64,000 bases of DNA from Vagococcus carniphilus (GTDB taxonomy: Bacteria > Bacillota > Bacilli > Lactobacillales > Vagococcaceae), in NCBI RefSeq assembly GCF_014397115.1, contig NZ_CP060720.1, forward strand, positions 2,372,001 through 2,436,000. The letters run 5' to 3'. The notes under the pieces are model-generated. The model worked only from the letters and a program-made list of their open reading frames with translations. It searched no databases and was not told the origin of the DNA. A program made the position numbers and the translations under genes. Shown in pieces: positions 44,214-53,715 of this stretch (within the stretch, counting starts at the first letter, position 1; every line of letters starts with the position of its first letter).

Positions 44214-46349
44214 TTATATCTCATTGTTAAGTAACTGCTCTATTTCCTCTAAATAAATTAAAGTTTGAGGTAAATTCAGACAATTTTCTATAACATAGTT
44301 AACTTGTATATCAAAAGGTAGCAGTTTCTGATATTTAATATTAGACATATGTTTATTGACCAAAGTAGGGTTATTTATTAAATAATCTACTAATACTTTT
44401 TTACTCCATACAAATTCTTTTGTTCTTTGAACTATTCTTTTTAAAGAATCTGGAATAATGTCAATAAATAGGGACATCTTGTTATCGTTATATTCAATTA
44501 GTTCATTAGCATAAATTATACTAAATAAAATCTGTAGGGTATAATTTATTTTAGTTCCTGCAAAAGTCCGAAAAGCTATTCTGTCATTTAAATAAATAAC
44601 AAACGGATTTGTTAAAGATAGTTGCTGTGCCCTCAACTGAGTGAGTCCTTCTTGAACTTCACTATTTAAACTATCAATCCAATCAATATCCTTGATTAAA
44701 GCCAACATTTCATTAGCTAATAAATGACTAGTCTCACCTCCTAGTGAGAAGAATTTAGGAGGCTTCCCATCGTTTGCTGGAAGTACTATAATTTTTTTAT
44801 TTTCATGATTAATCTCTTTAATTTTCCAAATTTTAGCACCCAATAGAATATTGCTATCTATCTCCAAAAATATATCTAGAGGTATTTCACCAATTTTTTT
44901 GACATCACTGAAAACACTATAGTTACTAGGCGTACTAAATTGAGAAAAGAAACGTCCCATAGTCAACAACGGTTCTGTAGCAACTCCAGTAATAAATTCT
45001 TCTCCAATCGACTCTATAAACTCTTCTTCTAAAAGATGAGTTACTATTTTTTTTATTTCCTCATCATTCAACCAGTTCCAATTTTTAAATTGCTGATTTA
45101 AATGAAACACAGTTTGTTTTTTTAATCCTGAATGCTCCAATAACATAGCTAATAACTGATGAGCAAATAAATCATAAGGCTTACTGGGACCATCTAATCT
45201 TTCTATTTCACTTCTTTCATACAAGGAAATCGCGGCTAATCCTTTTAATAAATCAAAAGGAGTCGTTGCAATGAAATGTAAAATACTTTTTTTCGTTTTT
45301 CGCCCACTTCTTCCCAACCGTTGACCTAAACTTGAAACTGAATAAGGTGCGTTATATTGTACAATACTATCAACTGCTCCAATATCAATCCCCATTTCCA
45401 AAGTCGATGTACAACAAATTGTAAATAATTGATTCTTAGCTGTTTTAGCAAAATTTTCAACATCTATTCTTGAATTTTTAGTTAATGATGAATGATGAGC
45501 AAAATAATTAACCGTTGAATTGTTCTTTTTTGCTTTTTTATTTAAATCAACTGATATAGATTCAACCAAACCTCGAGAATTTGGAAATATCAGCATACTT
45601 TCTTGCTGAGAATATTTATAAATTGCCTCAATACTTTTTTCTGATTTTCTTTGATCATTTTCAATAAAAAAATCTCTTGTTACTTCTAAATCATTTTTTG
45701 TCCGATCAATCAAAATATTAGTATCTTTATTATTTTTAAAATAGCTTTTGACTAATAAGCTATCTTCTGTATTTAGTGTTGCTGACATGCCAATATAGCG
45801 TGGCTCCTTCAGCATATATCTTTGGCATCTTTCAAGCATTGATTTTAGATGTAATCCTCGATTGCTATCTAAAAAACCATGAATTTCATCCACCAGAACC
45901 CATTCAACTCCCGCAAGTAAATATTGGGCTTCTTCTTTTCGTAAAGTTAGCATCGCTTCTATTGACTCAGGCGTTATCAAAAGAATTCCACTAGGTTTTT
46001 TTAATAATTTTCTCTTTTGTGCACTAGGAGCCTCACCGTGCCATCTTGTTACATTGATATTTAAATAATCACATAAATCAGACATTCGTTTAAATTGATC
46101 ATTAATTAAAGCAATAAGAGGTGATATATATATGATTTTTATTCCTTTGTCAAAATCATTTACTTTATTAATCGCTGGTAAAAAAGCTGCTTCTGTTTTA
46201 CCAGAAGCAGTCGGTGCACATAAAATTAAATTATTATCTGTTTTAGTCACTTGTTGAATAGCCGCTACTTGTATCTTAGTTAGCTCCTGCCATTTTTGAT
46301 CGTAAATATACTCTTTGATTTCTCTTTTTAATAAACTAAAAGAATCCAT
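44214..46349 (-). CDS. Lhr/BrxHI-like superfamily 2 helicase
   Basis: A 711-aa DExH helicase: TKIQVAAIQQV (Q motif), CAPTASGKTEAAF (I), YISPLIALINDQF (Ia), LVDEIHGFLDSNRG (II), IGMSATLN (III), ICCTSTLEMGIDIGAVD (V) and SLGQRLGRSGR (VI). The C-terminal ~300 residues are family-specific. DEIH and the Lhr-like arrangement match helicases found in BREX type 2 and related systems. It follows the ATPase gene by two bases and is the last gene of the cassette. Codon use is AT-rich compared with flanking operons. Confidence 0.88.
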   Translation of the reverse strand: MDSFSLLKREIKEYIYDQKWQELTKIQVAAIQQVTKTDNNLILCAPTASGKTEAAFLPAINKVNDFDKGIKIIYISPLIALINDQFKRMSDLCDYLNINVTRWHGEAPSAQKRKLLKKPSGILLITPESIEAMLTLRKEEAQYLLAGVEWVLVDEIHGFLDSNRGLHLKSMLERCQRYMLKEPRYIGMSATLNTEDSLLVKSYFKNNKDTNILIDRTKNDLEVTRDFFIENDQRKSEKSIEAIYKYSQQESMLIFPNSRGLVESISVDLNKKAKKNNSTVNYFAHHSSLTKNSRIDVENFAKTAKNQLFTICCTSTLEMGIDIGAVDSIVQYNAPYSVSSLGQRLGRSGRKTKKSILHFIATTPFDLLKGLAAISLYERSEIERLDGPSKPYDLFAHQLLAMLLEHSGLKKQTVFHLNQQFKNWNWLNDEEIKKIVTHLLEEEFIESIGEEFITGVATEPLLTMGRFFSQFSTPSNYSVFSDVKKIGEIPLDIFLEIDSNILLGAKIWKIKEINHENKKIIVLPANDGKPPKFFSLGGETSHLLANEMLALIKDIDWIDSLNSEVQEGLTQLRAQQLSLTNPFVIYLNDRIAFRTFAGTKINYTLQILFSIIYANELIEYNDNKMSLFIDIIPDSLKRIVQRTKEFVWSKKVLVDYLINNPTLVNKHMSNIKYQKLLPFDIQVNYVIENCLNLPQTLIYLEEIEQLLNNEI

Positions 46350-46351
46350 CG

Positions 46352-47680
46352 CTAAATTACCTCAATTTCGTCGTCTAAGTTATCTTGATCTTTTTCAATA
46401 GGAAGTCTATCTTTACCAAATTTTTGTAAAATTAAAGAGGTATTATCCTCACTAGGATTTTGCCTTATCAAATCTAAAATTTCAATAAAATCTTTAATAA
46501 CCGCTCTTGGAGTTAAAAATTCATCTGCTCCAGGACGATTTAACTGCTCCTCCATGTAAAGCTGAATTTCTGAATAAGAAAGGATAATTTCAGTTTGATA
46601 ATGAATATTATAAATAGAAATTAAATATTCTAATAGAGTAAATATCTCTTCGTTAGTTAAAGGTTTTAAAGGTAATACTGTTCTATTAGTATTTATCAAT
46701 TTAGAATCCATAGCTTTTTCATCACCAAGTCTTGTTTTTAAAGCTCCGTAGCTCGCTAAACCTCGATATTCATCGAAAACCGTTCGGCGTGTTGCACCAA
46801 AATTAATAAATAAATATTTCACTGTATTGGACTTACACTCATTATATATATTAAGAATCTTTTCATAATTTTTTTCCCTTGATTGCTTAACTGGTAATTT
46901 ATAAAGATTAACTGCTTCATCAAAATTGATTACTAATCCAGCATATCCCAAACTCGCAAATAGTTCAGACAAATTTTTTAAAGCCTCATACCAGTTATCA
47001 TCATTAATAATTTTACTAATTCCTAACTCTCTTTTGGACTCTGTTTTTGTTTCAATATCTCCTCTTATCCATCTTAAAGCTTTTAATTTTAATAATCTAT
47101 CTTCTAAAACCAATCCCTCATAATATTTAACAATAGCTTGTCCTAATTCAAAAGATATTCCAACTGATGAAAATGAAGTTGTTACATCTAATATTTTATC
47201 AGTCATTTTTTTCTGATAGTCTACTGAAAAAATAGCTTGCGTTGAAACGTTTTCTTCGTTTGCAATAATACTTGCTAACTGATATAACCACTCTTCTAAA
47301 ATGGTATTCAATGCGTTCCCATCTTGAGAAGTTTGCAACACAATGTTATCAACAATTTCACTATACAAAGCCTTTGCTTTACCATCAGAAGCATAAAATC
47401 TTCTAGTCGGTGTTAAATCTATAGTTGAGACAACAAAGTTTTTTTGAAGAGCTATAGATTCAATTGTCCTTAACATAAAACTTTTCCCACTACCAAAGTC
47501 CCCCACCCAAAAGCGAATATCACTATTACCACTTGAGACATTTTCTAAAATCCCCATTACTTCAGTTACTTCACTACTCCTACCAACTAATAAATGTCTA
47601 ATTCCTCTAATTGGTACGACTCCTGCTTCTAAAGCACTAATAATATTGTTGGCTTCTTTTTTATTTACCTTACTTTTCAT
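46352..47680 (-). CDS. BREX-type ATP-binding protein (BrxD/DUF2791-like)
   Basis: A 442-aa P-loop ATPase. ISALEAGVVPIRGIRHLLVGR is a characteristic N terminus for this family, followed by Walker A WVGDFGSGKSF (residues 60-67 at the core) and STIDLTPTRRFYASDGKAKALY. A Walker B-type GLVINFDEAVNLY lies mid-protein. The family occurs in BREX and in helicase-linked defence-like cassettes; a loading or motor role for the partner helicase is inference. It overlaps the TerB-domain gene by about 11 bases. Confidence 0.87.
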   Translation of the reverse strand: MKSKVNKKEANNIISALEAGVVPIRGIRHLLVGRSSEVTEVMGILENVSSGNSDIRFWVGDFGSGKSFMLRTIESIALQKNFVVSTIDLTPTRRFYASDGKAKALYSEIVDNIVLQTSQDGNALNTILEEWLYQLASIIANEENVSTQAIFSVDYQKKMTDKILDVTTSFSSVGISFELGQAIVKYYEGLVLEDRLLKLKALRWIRGDIETKTESKRELGISKIINDDNWYEALKNLSELFASLGYAGLVINFDEAVNLYKLPVKQSREKNYEKILNIYNECKSNTVKYLFINFGATRRTVFDEYRGLASYGALKTRLGDEKAMDSKLINTNRTVLPLKPLTNEEIFTLLEYLISIYNIHYQTEIILSYSEIQLYMEEQLNRPGADEFLTPRAVIKDFIEILDLIRQNPSEDNTSLILQKFGKDRLPIEKDQDNLDDEIEVI

Positions 47681-49904
47681 TCTCGATTACCTCCTTAGCA
47701 AACTCTACATAATATGAATCAATTATTACATAATCCTCTTCTATTAATAACATTTGATCACCTAATACTTCATAAAACTCCTGGTTAATTTCTTTTAAAA
47801 ACATATTCAACATTACTCCATTGTTTTTGGCTAATAATTCTACTTCAGAGATGGATAATTTTTCACTTTTTGTTAATTGAGAAATGAGCTGAATTGCTTG
47901 TTTTGAATAGTCTGATTCATTTTTATCAGTTTTATTTTCTATTTGATTTGACTGAAGTAATTCTTTTGTTACAACAATTTCACTAAAATCTTCTGATTCG
48001 CCCAAAAATAGATCTAAACTATTAATAGTCTCAGTTAATTCTTTTTTTGAATTTTCAATTTGATTTCTATCTAAATTTACTTTTTTTCTCAATGGATTTT
48101 TTAGTTTAAGTAAATAAGATACTATTTCTAATGACAAAGGTTCTTTTAGTTTTACCTGCTCTTCAAATAGAATCAAATTATCAGGATAAATATACTCCTC
48201 AATTGCCTTCTTTAAACTCATTGTCATTTTCTCGTTTCTAGCTATCTCAAAACAAGAAATCAATTTTAAATCTGTATTATTAGTATTTTTTTGTAATAGT
48301 TTTAGTGCTTTTAAATAATCAGTTGCCTCTTGTTCTTTAATCAAAAGTTGACACCAGAAATCATCATTTTCATGTATAAGTATATATTCAGAAATAACAT
48401 TAGCATTTTTAGCGCTCGAATTGTATAAATTAGTCAACAGCATCTCCTTAACTTTTTTAGTTCTGTTTTGCTTATACGAATTAAGAACCTGCGTTATATT
48501 CTCCCTTACAGTATTAGGAACAAACAAATCTACTAAGTGATGTGCTTCACTTACATTTAATCTGAGTGTATAACTTGTTTTGGGAAGACTGTTTCTAACT
48601 TCATTCTCAGATATCTTCATAAGTGCAGACATAAACTTATTTGTTCTTTCATTAAAGATGCGATCTTCTTTTTTTATTTTTTTAATACTTAATAATGACA
48701 TTTTTCCCCAATTATCCAATTGTTCTGACTCAGCTAAAATAATTTTCCAAAGGTTGAGATATAATTTAATGATTTCCAATTTTACTTCTGGTAATTCCCA
48801 TAATCTAGTTTCTCTAAAATATGTATTATTTAACAGATAAATATCTGAAGACAAAAAAGAGCATTTCTTTTGTAATTCTCCATCTTTATCCCACCAACAT
48901 TGAGTAGAAGAAGACAAAACATTATTATCTTTTTCAAATTGACTATCTGGTTTAATTTTTGTTCCCAATACTGTCTGAGCTTGAAGCCCTACCAATTGAA
49001 TCTTATCTTTCATCTTTTTACCTATTGCATCTTCTAACAGAGAATAAGAAAAAGTATTATCATAAAAATGTTTGATCGAATGGGCTACAGTTACATGACC
49101 TTCAGCAATACAGTAAAATGTATAAAGTAAATTATTATAAAAATTATTTTGTCCCCATTTATCACATACATCTAATAATGTTTGTTTATCTTTTTTTAAC
49201 TCATTATCCGTAAAATTACATAAGGTAGCATAAAGTTTTAGTGTTTCATCTTTTATTTGTTTATTTTCCATGATTACACGTTCATAAGGTATTTCAAGAG
49301 AAGATATCCAATCAATTTCACTTTGTTGTTTAGTAGCAGAAGCAGGAACTATAATTCTTTGATCCTCTATGTCAGTGATATCAATTACGCTCTCTTTTTC
49401 ACTTGGTAATTCTTCTACTTTTAATATTTTTTCACCTTCTTGAGTGACTCTTTTGATTGGTTCAGTCAATAATAAAGAGGTTTCATTTTCAACTATTCTT
49501 TTTTTATCTTGTTCCACATTAATACTCTCGTGAATAAGTTTTTGTTTTTTTATTTTCTTTTTATCATTTGAATCAGAAGTTTTAGTTCTTTTTTTTGAGT
49601 TCTTTTTCTTTAAATTCTTCCTATTAGATACGTTTTTTTTATTTGATTCTGAATAAATATTTCTTTTTAATTCAACTAAATACTCTTTACCAGCTGTAAC
49701 TAAATAAATACACCCTTCTATAAATGAATATATTATCAACAACATATATATAAGAAAAATAAATGGATTTTGAGTGAAAATTATCAATAACAGTACACTA
49801 ATAAAAATAATACCAGAAATCTTATTTTTTAAATAAAATTTTTGGTAACCTATCCAACCTAAAAAAATAGCCAACAAACCGGCTATCCATTTTTTTTTAT
49901 TCAT
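47670..49904 (-). CDS. TM2- and TerB-domain protein, membrane-anchored
   Basis: A protein of about 744 aa. Residues 1-70 are a TM2 domain (KKWIAGLLAIFLGWIGYQKF, then two membrane segments). A Lys-rich low-complexity linker follows (about 85-150). Residues about 190-230 (IDWISSLEIPYERVIMENKQ) fit a TerB_N-like start. The C terminus (LLAKNNGVMLNMFLKEINQ, GDQMLLIEEDYVIID) fits TerB_C. I used ATG 49904, where the TM2 domain begins; TTG at 49949 is an alternative. The domain calls are from pattern recognition, without profile searches. Confidence 0.72.
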   Translation of the reverse strand: MNKKKWIAGLLAIFLGWIGYQKFYLKNKISGIIFISVLLLIIFTQNPFIFLIYMLLIIYSFIEGCIYLVTAGKEYLVELKRNIYSESNKKNVSNRKNLKKKNSKKRTKTSDSNDKKKIKKQKLIHESINVEQDKKRIVENETSLLLTEPIKRVTQEGEKILKVEELPSEKESVIDITDIEDQRIIVPASATKQQSEIDWISSLEIPYERVIMENKQIKDETLKLYATLCNFTDNELKKDKQTLLDVCDKWGQNNFYNNLLYTFYCIAEGHVTVAHSIKHFYDNTFSYSLLEDAIGKKMKDKIQLVGLQAQTVLGTKIKPDSQFEKDNNVLSSSTQCWWDKDGELQKKCSFLSSDIYLLNNTYFRETRLWELPEVKLEIIKLYLNLWKIILAESEQLDNWGKMSLLSIKKIKKEDRIFNERTNKFMSALMKISENEVRNSLPKTSYTLRLNVSEAHHLVDLFVPNTVRENITQVLNSYKQNRTKKVKEMLLTNLYNSSAKNANVISEYILIHENDDFWCQLLIKEQEATDYLKALKLLQKNTNNTDLKLISCFEIARNEKMTMSLKKAIEEYIYPDNLILFEEQVKLKEPLSLEIVSYLLKLKNPLRKKVNLDRNQIENSKKELTETINSLDLFLGESEDFSEIVVTKELLQSNQIENKTDKNESDYSKQAIQLISQLTKSEKLSISEVELLAKNNGVMLNMFLKEINQEFYEVLGDQMLLIEEDYVIIDSYYVEFAKEVIENEK

Positions 49905-49987
49905 TTTCTCAAAATCATTACTTTTATATATGTATAAAAATTTTTTCAATTTACTTCACATCCATATAAATTAATAATTCCAACTCA

Positions 49988-49993
49988 ATTATA
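49988..49993 (-). promoter_or_regulatory. -10 box of a possible promoter for the TerB cassette
   Basis: Minus-strand TATAAT lies about 85 bases upstream of the TerB gene. The -35 region at 17-base spacing (TACAAA) is a poor match, so the promoter is weak or needs an activator. Confidence 0.4.
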
Positions 49994-50049
49994 TCTCATA
50001 GTAATGTTTATTTGTAGCTTATTAACCATTTTAAGTTTTTTTCCATTAA

Positions 50050-50090
50050 AAAAAGATGAAAGAAAAATATACTCTTCTTTCATCTCTTAC
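50050..50090 (-). terminator. Terminator of the glycine reductase operon
   Basis: Minus strand: GATGAAAGAAGA pairs with the complementary arm ending TCTTTCATC around an A/T-rich loop and is followed by seven U. It lies six bases past the grdD stop. Confidence 0.88.
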
Positions 50091-50095
50091 TTTTA

Positions 50096-51253
50096 TTACA
50101 AATAATCTTTTGCTAAAAGTTCTTTTGCTTTATCAATATTTTTTTCATTCACTAAAATAACAGGACCTGTACAGCCCATACCACTTTCAGCATAGACTTT
50201 ATTTTCCCAAAGAACTTCTAATGCATCATCTAAATCTAAAACATCAATACCAGAAATATCTTTTGTTACGATTTCTTTTTCTGGTTTGACAACTTCTTTT
50301 TCCGTAGATTTAGGTTTATTTTTTTGAGCTAAATTATCACAAATATCGCTTAATTTTGCCTTTTCAGCTTTAGCATATTCTTTGTGACTTACTTCTTTAA
50401 CATCACCTTTTGCTAATTCATAAGCAAATTGAAGAGCATTCGCAATAACTGGTGCACCACTTGCTCGTGAAATGATACAGACATTTTGCGTGTTTTCTGC
50501 TCCAATTCCTGGACCATATCCATAACCGACAGCTTCGTAATTTCCACCTGTTTGGTAAGCTGAAAATAGTTTCATTAATAAGTTACCTGTTAAACTATCA
50601 CAGACCATAACATCTGGTGTTCCCATTAGTAAGTCGTTACCACGCATAGTGATTGTACCGTCTGCACGTTGGCTTTTTGAAAAAGAAAATTCATAACCAT
50701 TCTCTTTTAATTCTTTTAAAGCTCGCTCCACTGTATTAGCTCCGTCAATATTTAAAATACCAACAGTTGGATCATCATTACCACAAGATTTAGCGGCTAC
50801 AATTCCATTGATTGTATTTTTCACCATCGCTTCAATTCGATTAGAACTAGTTGTTCCTGTTGTCGTCGCAATATACATTTCTTTACCTGTACTTGGTACC
50901 ACAACTCGCCCAACTGTAGAAACACCAATTGGGAAGGAATAATGAAGAGTCACACATCCTTGGATAGTTCCATCTGCTAGTAATTCTTCCATTTTTTTAT
51001 GATTATCTGCTTCACACTCTGTCACAACATGTTCAAAGTCTTCTGCCCAATCAACTTTAGTTCCAATTAAAACTACTTTAAAGTTTGCTTTATTTTTGAT
51101 TAATTGAAGTGCTTCTTTCATCACATCTGATCCATGTTCACTTCCATCAATCGTTAATCCTATTTTGACGTTATCATAATAACGTTTAGATTCTAATACT
51201 TCAGCCATTTCAATGAGGCATTCACTCATCACTTGTTTTACTGAATTTGACAT
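50096..51253 (-). CDS. grdD: Glycine reductase complex protein C, subunit GrdD
   Basis: Part of protein C, which releases acetyl phosphate from the carboxymethyl/acetyl-enzyme chain. The 385-aa product has KIGLTIDGSEHGSDVMKEAL, GTTGTTSSNRIEAMV-type TTTSSNR, VGYGYGPGIGAENTQNV and a C-terminal ESGMGCTGPVIL with a conserved Cys. The family resembles a phosphotransacetylase fold. It follows grdC with a gap of 11 bases. Confidence 0.95.
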   Translation of the reverse strand: MSNSVKQVMSECLIEMAEVLESKRYYDNVKIGLTIDGSEHGSDVMKEALQLIKNKANFKVVLIGTKVDWAEDFEHVVTECEADNHKKMEELLADGTIQGCVTLHYSFPIGVSTVGRVVVPSTGKEMYIATTTGTTSSNRIEAMVKNTINGIVAAKSCGNDDPTVGILNIDGANTVERALKELKENGYEFSFSKSQRADGTITMRGNDLLMGTPDVMVCDSLTGNLLMKLFSAYQTGGNYEAVGYGYGPGIGAENTQNVCIISRASGAPVIANALQFAYELAKGDVKEVSHKEYAKAEKAKLSDICDNLAQKNKPKSTEKEVVKPEKEIVTKDISGIDVLDLDDALEVLWENKVYAESGMGCTGPVILVNEKNIDKAKELLAKDYL

Positions 51254-51264
51254 CTATATCACCT

Positions 51265-52803
51265 CTAATCTTCTGATATTTTTTTGGCAAAATGTCGTAA
51301 TACTTCAGCCATTTCTGTTTTTACAGTTTCTTTGATTGAGTCATTACCATTGCCTTGACTGACTTCTCCAGTGTTTCTTTCTAAAATAATTGAAACACCA
51401 TCAAATAAATTAGTCATACGTCCTAAGAATAAGGAGCCTTTACCAACAATCATGGCACGGTTTTTATCACCTGTCGTTAAATCTTCAATCCCAAAGCCTA
51501 GATAAGGAACGCCACTAGGAATATGACCTTGTGTTGGTGCCCAACCAGGAATAGATTTGGCATTAACAAATGTCATTAAATCTTTTTTCTCCATTTGTTT
51601 TTTAAGAACACCAATAGCTCCAATCATTTTCAGGTTAGCTAAAGGTACATCTCCAGCTCCAGCTGGTTTAGTAATGTCTGGGTTTTGCATTTCTACTGAA
51701 TAAACATCAATATCATTAACTGTTAATCCAGCTTTTAATAGTGGATCAGCAATTAAAGCACTTGTAACAGCTTGAGGACTTGAACCGCTTGATACAGTAT
51801 GACGTCCTACAAAATCTGTTCTTAAAATTGGATGAACACCGTCATTACTACTAATAAGCGCTGCAAATCCACCTAAGACATCTTCTAAAATTGGTAAATT
51901 TTTACCAACGTGAGATTTACCATTCATTCCTAATTTAGCTGTTGCTCCACCTGCTACTAAAACAACATTCTTATAAGTTTCAGCTTTAACTAAAGAAGCT
52001 GCTGAAATTAAAGCATGAGTAGGTGCCGCACAGAAACTTCTTAAATCGCTACCTGTTGCATTAACACAACCACACATTTCAGCGATAGCTTTCGCAAAGT
52101 TACCACCACCACGTTGATTCATATCACCACAAGCTTCTTCACTACATTCAATAACGTAGTCAACATCACTTGCATCAATACCTTTTTCAGCTAGTAAATG
52201 ACGTAGTGCTAATACACCACTTGCTTTTACAACTAAGTTTTCTAACATCACATGAGCATTTAAATTCACATCAATCTCATGAGCACGCACCACACAACCT
52301 ACTAATTGGCGATCATGATATAAGCCTTCTGCTTCATGTTCATCAACTTGCTCTTTGATCCAATCAAGTTCGACACCTTCATGAATTTTCTCAGCATCCT
52401 CTTTAAATAGTTTATGATTTGATAAAGCTGTTTTAACCTCTTTAGCAAATTCTGTTTCTAAATAAACTAATTCAAAGACATCACATAATTGAAGTAAACC
52501 AAAAAATTCCATTTGAGGCATAATTTCTCCCGTTTCACTGAAACGTTTGCCTTCAACTGGTTTATCTACCCAAGGTTGTTCAATTTCTTTTAATTCTTTG
52601 TAGTTTAAATTACCAATATAAGTTTGGTTTGGGGCATAATTAACAACTTCTTCATAGCTACGAATATTGTCATAAAGTGTTTTTAAATACTCACTATCAG
52701 GGTTAGTAATTTTTTCTGTTGTTTGCGTTGTGCCGTTATGCTCAATCATATCTGGTGTATGAACTAAAACATAACTACTTCCTTTTAATACTGGAAAGTC
52801 CAT
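51265..52803 (-). CDS. grdC: Glycine reductase complex protein C, subunit GrdC
   Basis: A 512-aa thiolase-fold protein that accepts the acetyl group from the selenoprotein A carrier. It shows YVLVHTPDMIEHNGTTQ, VDYVIECSEEACGDMNQRGGGNFAK-type region (key: ECSEEACGD) and SDLRSFCAAPTHALI with a likely active-site Cys. It is preceded by a hairpin at 52829-52861 that separates it from the upstream grdA. Confidence 0.95.
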   Translation of the reverse strand: MDFPVLKGSSYVLVHTPDMIEHNGTTQTTEKITNPDSEYLKTLYDNIRSYEEVVNYAPNQTYIGNLNYKELKEIEQPWVDKPVEGKRFSETGEIMPQMEFFGLLQLCDVFELVYLETEFAKEVKTALSNHKLFKEDAEKIHEGVELDWIKEQVDEHEAEGLYHDRQLVGCVVRAHEIDVNLNAHVMLENLVVKASGVLALRHLLAEKGIDASDVDYVIECSEEACGDMNQRGGGNFAKAIAEMCGCVNATGSDLRSFCAAPTHALISAASLVKAETYKNVVLVAGGATAKLGMNGKSHVGKNLPILEDVLGGFAALISSNDGVHPILRTDFVGRHTVSSGSSPQAVTSALIADPLLKAGLTVNDIDVYSVEMQNPDITKPAGAGDVPLANLKMIGAIGVLKKQMEKKDLMTFVNAKSIPGWAPTQGHIPSGVPYLGFGIEDLTTGDKNRAMIVGKGSLFLGRMTNLFDGVSIILERNTGEVSQGNGNDSIKETVKTEMAEVLRHFAKKISED

Positions 52804-52828
52804 TTGGCAAGCTCCTTCCTTTTTAAAG

Positions 52829-52861
52829 AAAGAGGTTGAAAACTAAGTCATCAACCTCTTT
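52829..52861 (-). terminator. Hairpin between second grdA and grdC
   Basis: Minus strand: AAAGAGGTTGA pairs with TCAACCTCTTT over 11 positions around TGACTTAGTTT. Only a short broken U run follows, so it may act as a partial terminator or mRNA-stabilising/processing element, giving more GrdA than GrdC/D. Confidence 0.6.
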
Positions 52862-52872
52862 AAAATTGTTTA

Positions 52873-53343
52873 TTAATATTTTGAGTACTCTTTACGAATA
52901 CTAGATACTTCTTCAATGATATCATCCACATCTAAAACCATTTCCATCATACCGATTTGCTCTTCATAAACTGCTTCATCGACATATTCTTTGAATTCTG
53001 GTTCTACTACATGGTATACAGCTAAACCTAGCTGTTGATTGGTTAATGGACCTGCGTATGTTGGATCTCCGTTAGTGACTGTTTCGGCAGCTAATCCTCC
53101 TGCTTCACCTTCTGCTGCTCCGATTAATACCACCACATTTTCTGCGCCGTATTTATCTGCTGCATCTTTCACTCGACGTTGATTCTCTAAGTCCATTGCA
53201 CCTGCTGCCGTTCAGACAAAACATTCAGTTGAAGAAAATATTACTTCAGCTGACGTGCCTTCTAGACATGTTTCTATTGCTAAGCCTGGAATACCATCAC
53301 GGTCTCCAATGACTACAATCTTTTTGTTATCTAACAATGTCAT
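52873..53343 (-). CDS. grdA: Glycine reductase selenoprotein A, copy 1 (UGA = selenocysteine)
   Basis: 156 residues including Sec44. ATG at 53341-53343 opens [20 protein letters not shown]; the in-frame TGA at 53212-53214 sits in [13 protein letters not shown], the established GrdA Sec motif with its Cys three residues before. Reading continues to TAA at 52873. An uncorrected caller sees only the 107-aa C-terminal part. GrdA carries the Se-carboxymethyl intermediate between proteins B and C. A second copy at 56044-56514 encodes an identical protein. Confidence 0.97.
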
Positions 53344-53377
53344 CTTGCTTCCTCCTTTATTTAGTTTAAAAATATCT

Positions 53378-53701
53378 CTAGATATATTTTTTAATTAATT
53401 CTTCTATTTTTTCTTTTGTACAATCATCTTTAGCTACTTCATCAACTTTTTCGCCATTATGATAAATTGAAATAACAGGTAATCCCATTATTTTATGTTG
53501 AATACAGAAACGACGAACCTTTTTTTGTGAGGTATTAAATTTAGTGAAGTATAAAGAATCACCATATTTTTCAGAAAGTTCAACAACTGCTGGCATAATA
53601 GCTAGACAGTTCTCACACGTTTCGCCCCACCAATCAACTAAAACTGGTTTGTCTTTTTTTAATACTTCTTCTTCAAAATTATCTACTGTTAATTCAATCA
53701 T
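53378..53701 (-). CDS. trxA: Thioredoxin of the glycine reductase operon, CENC active site
   Basis: A 107-aa thioredoxin with [17 protein letters not shown]. Active-site Cys29 and Cys32 flank Glu-Asn in place of the standard Gly-Pro. Atypical CxxC thioredoxins are usual next to grd genes, where they reduce the selenoprotein with electrons from TrxB. The cis-Pro in [12 protein letters not shown] is kept. ATG follows GAAGGAG. Confidence 0.93.
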   Translation of the reverse strand: MIELTVDNFEEEVLKKDKPVLVDWWGETCENCLAIMPAVVELSEKYGDSLYFTKFNTSQKKVRRFCIQHKIMGLPVISIYHNGEKVDEVAKDDCTKEKIEELIKKYI

Positions 53702-53715
53702 GATATTAGCTCCTT

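Noticed and set aside
52873-53196. 107-aa ORF as a complete protein
   Set aside because: It is the part of GrdA after the Sec codon; the true start lies upstream at 53341-53343.
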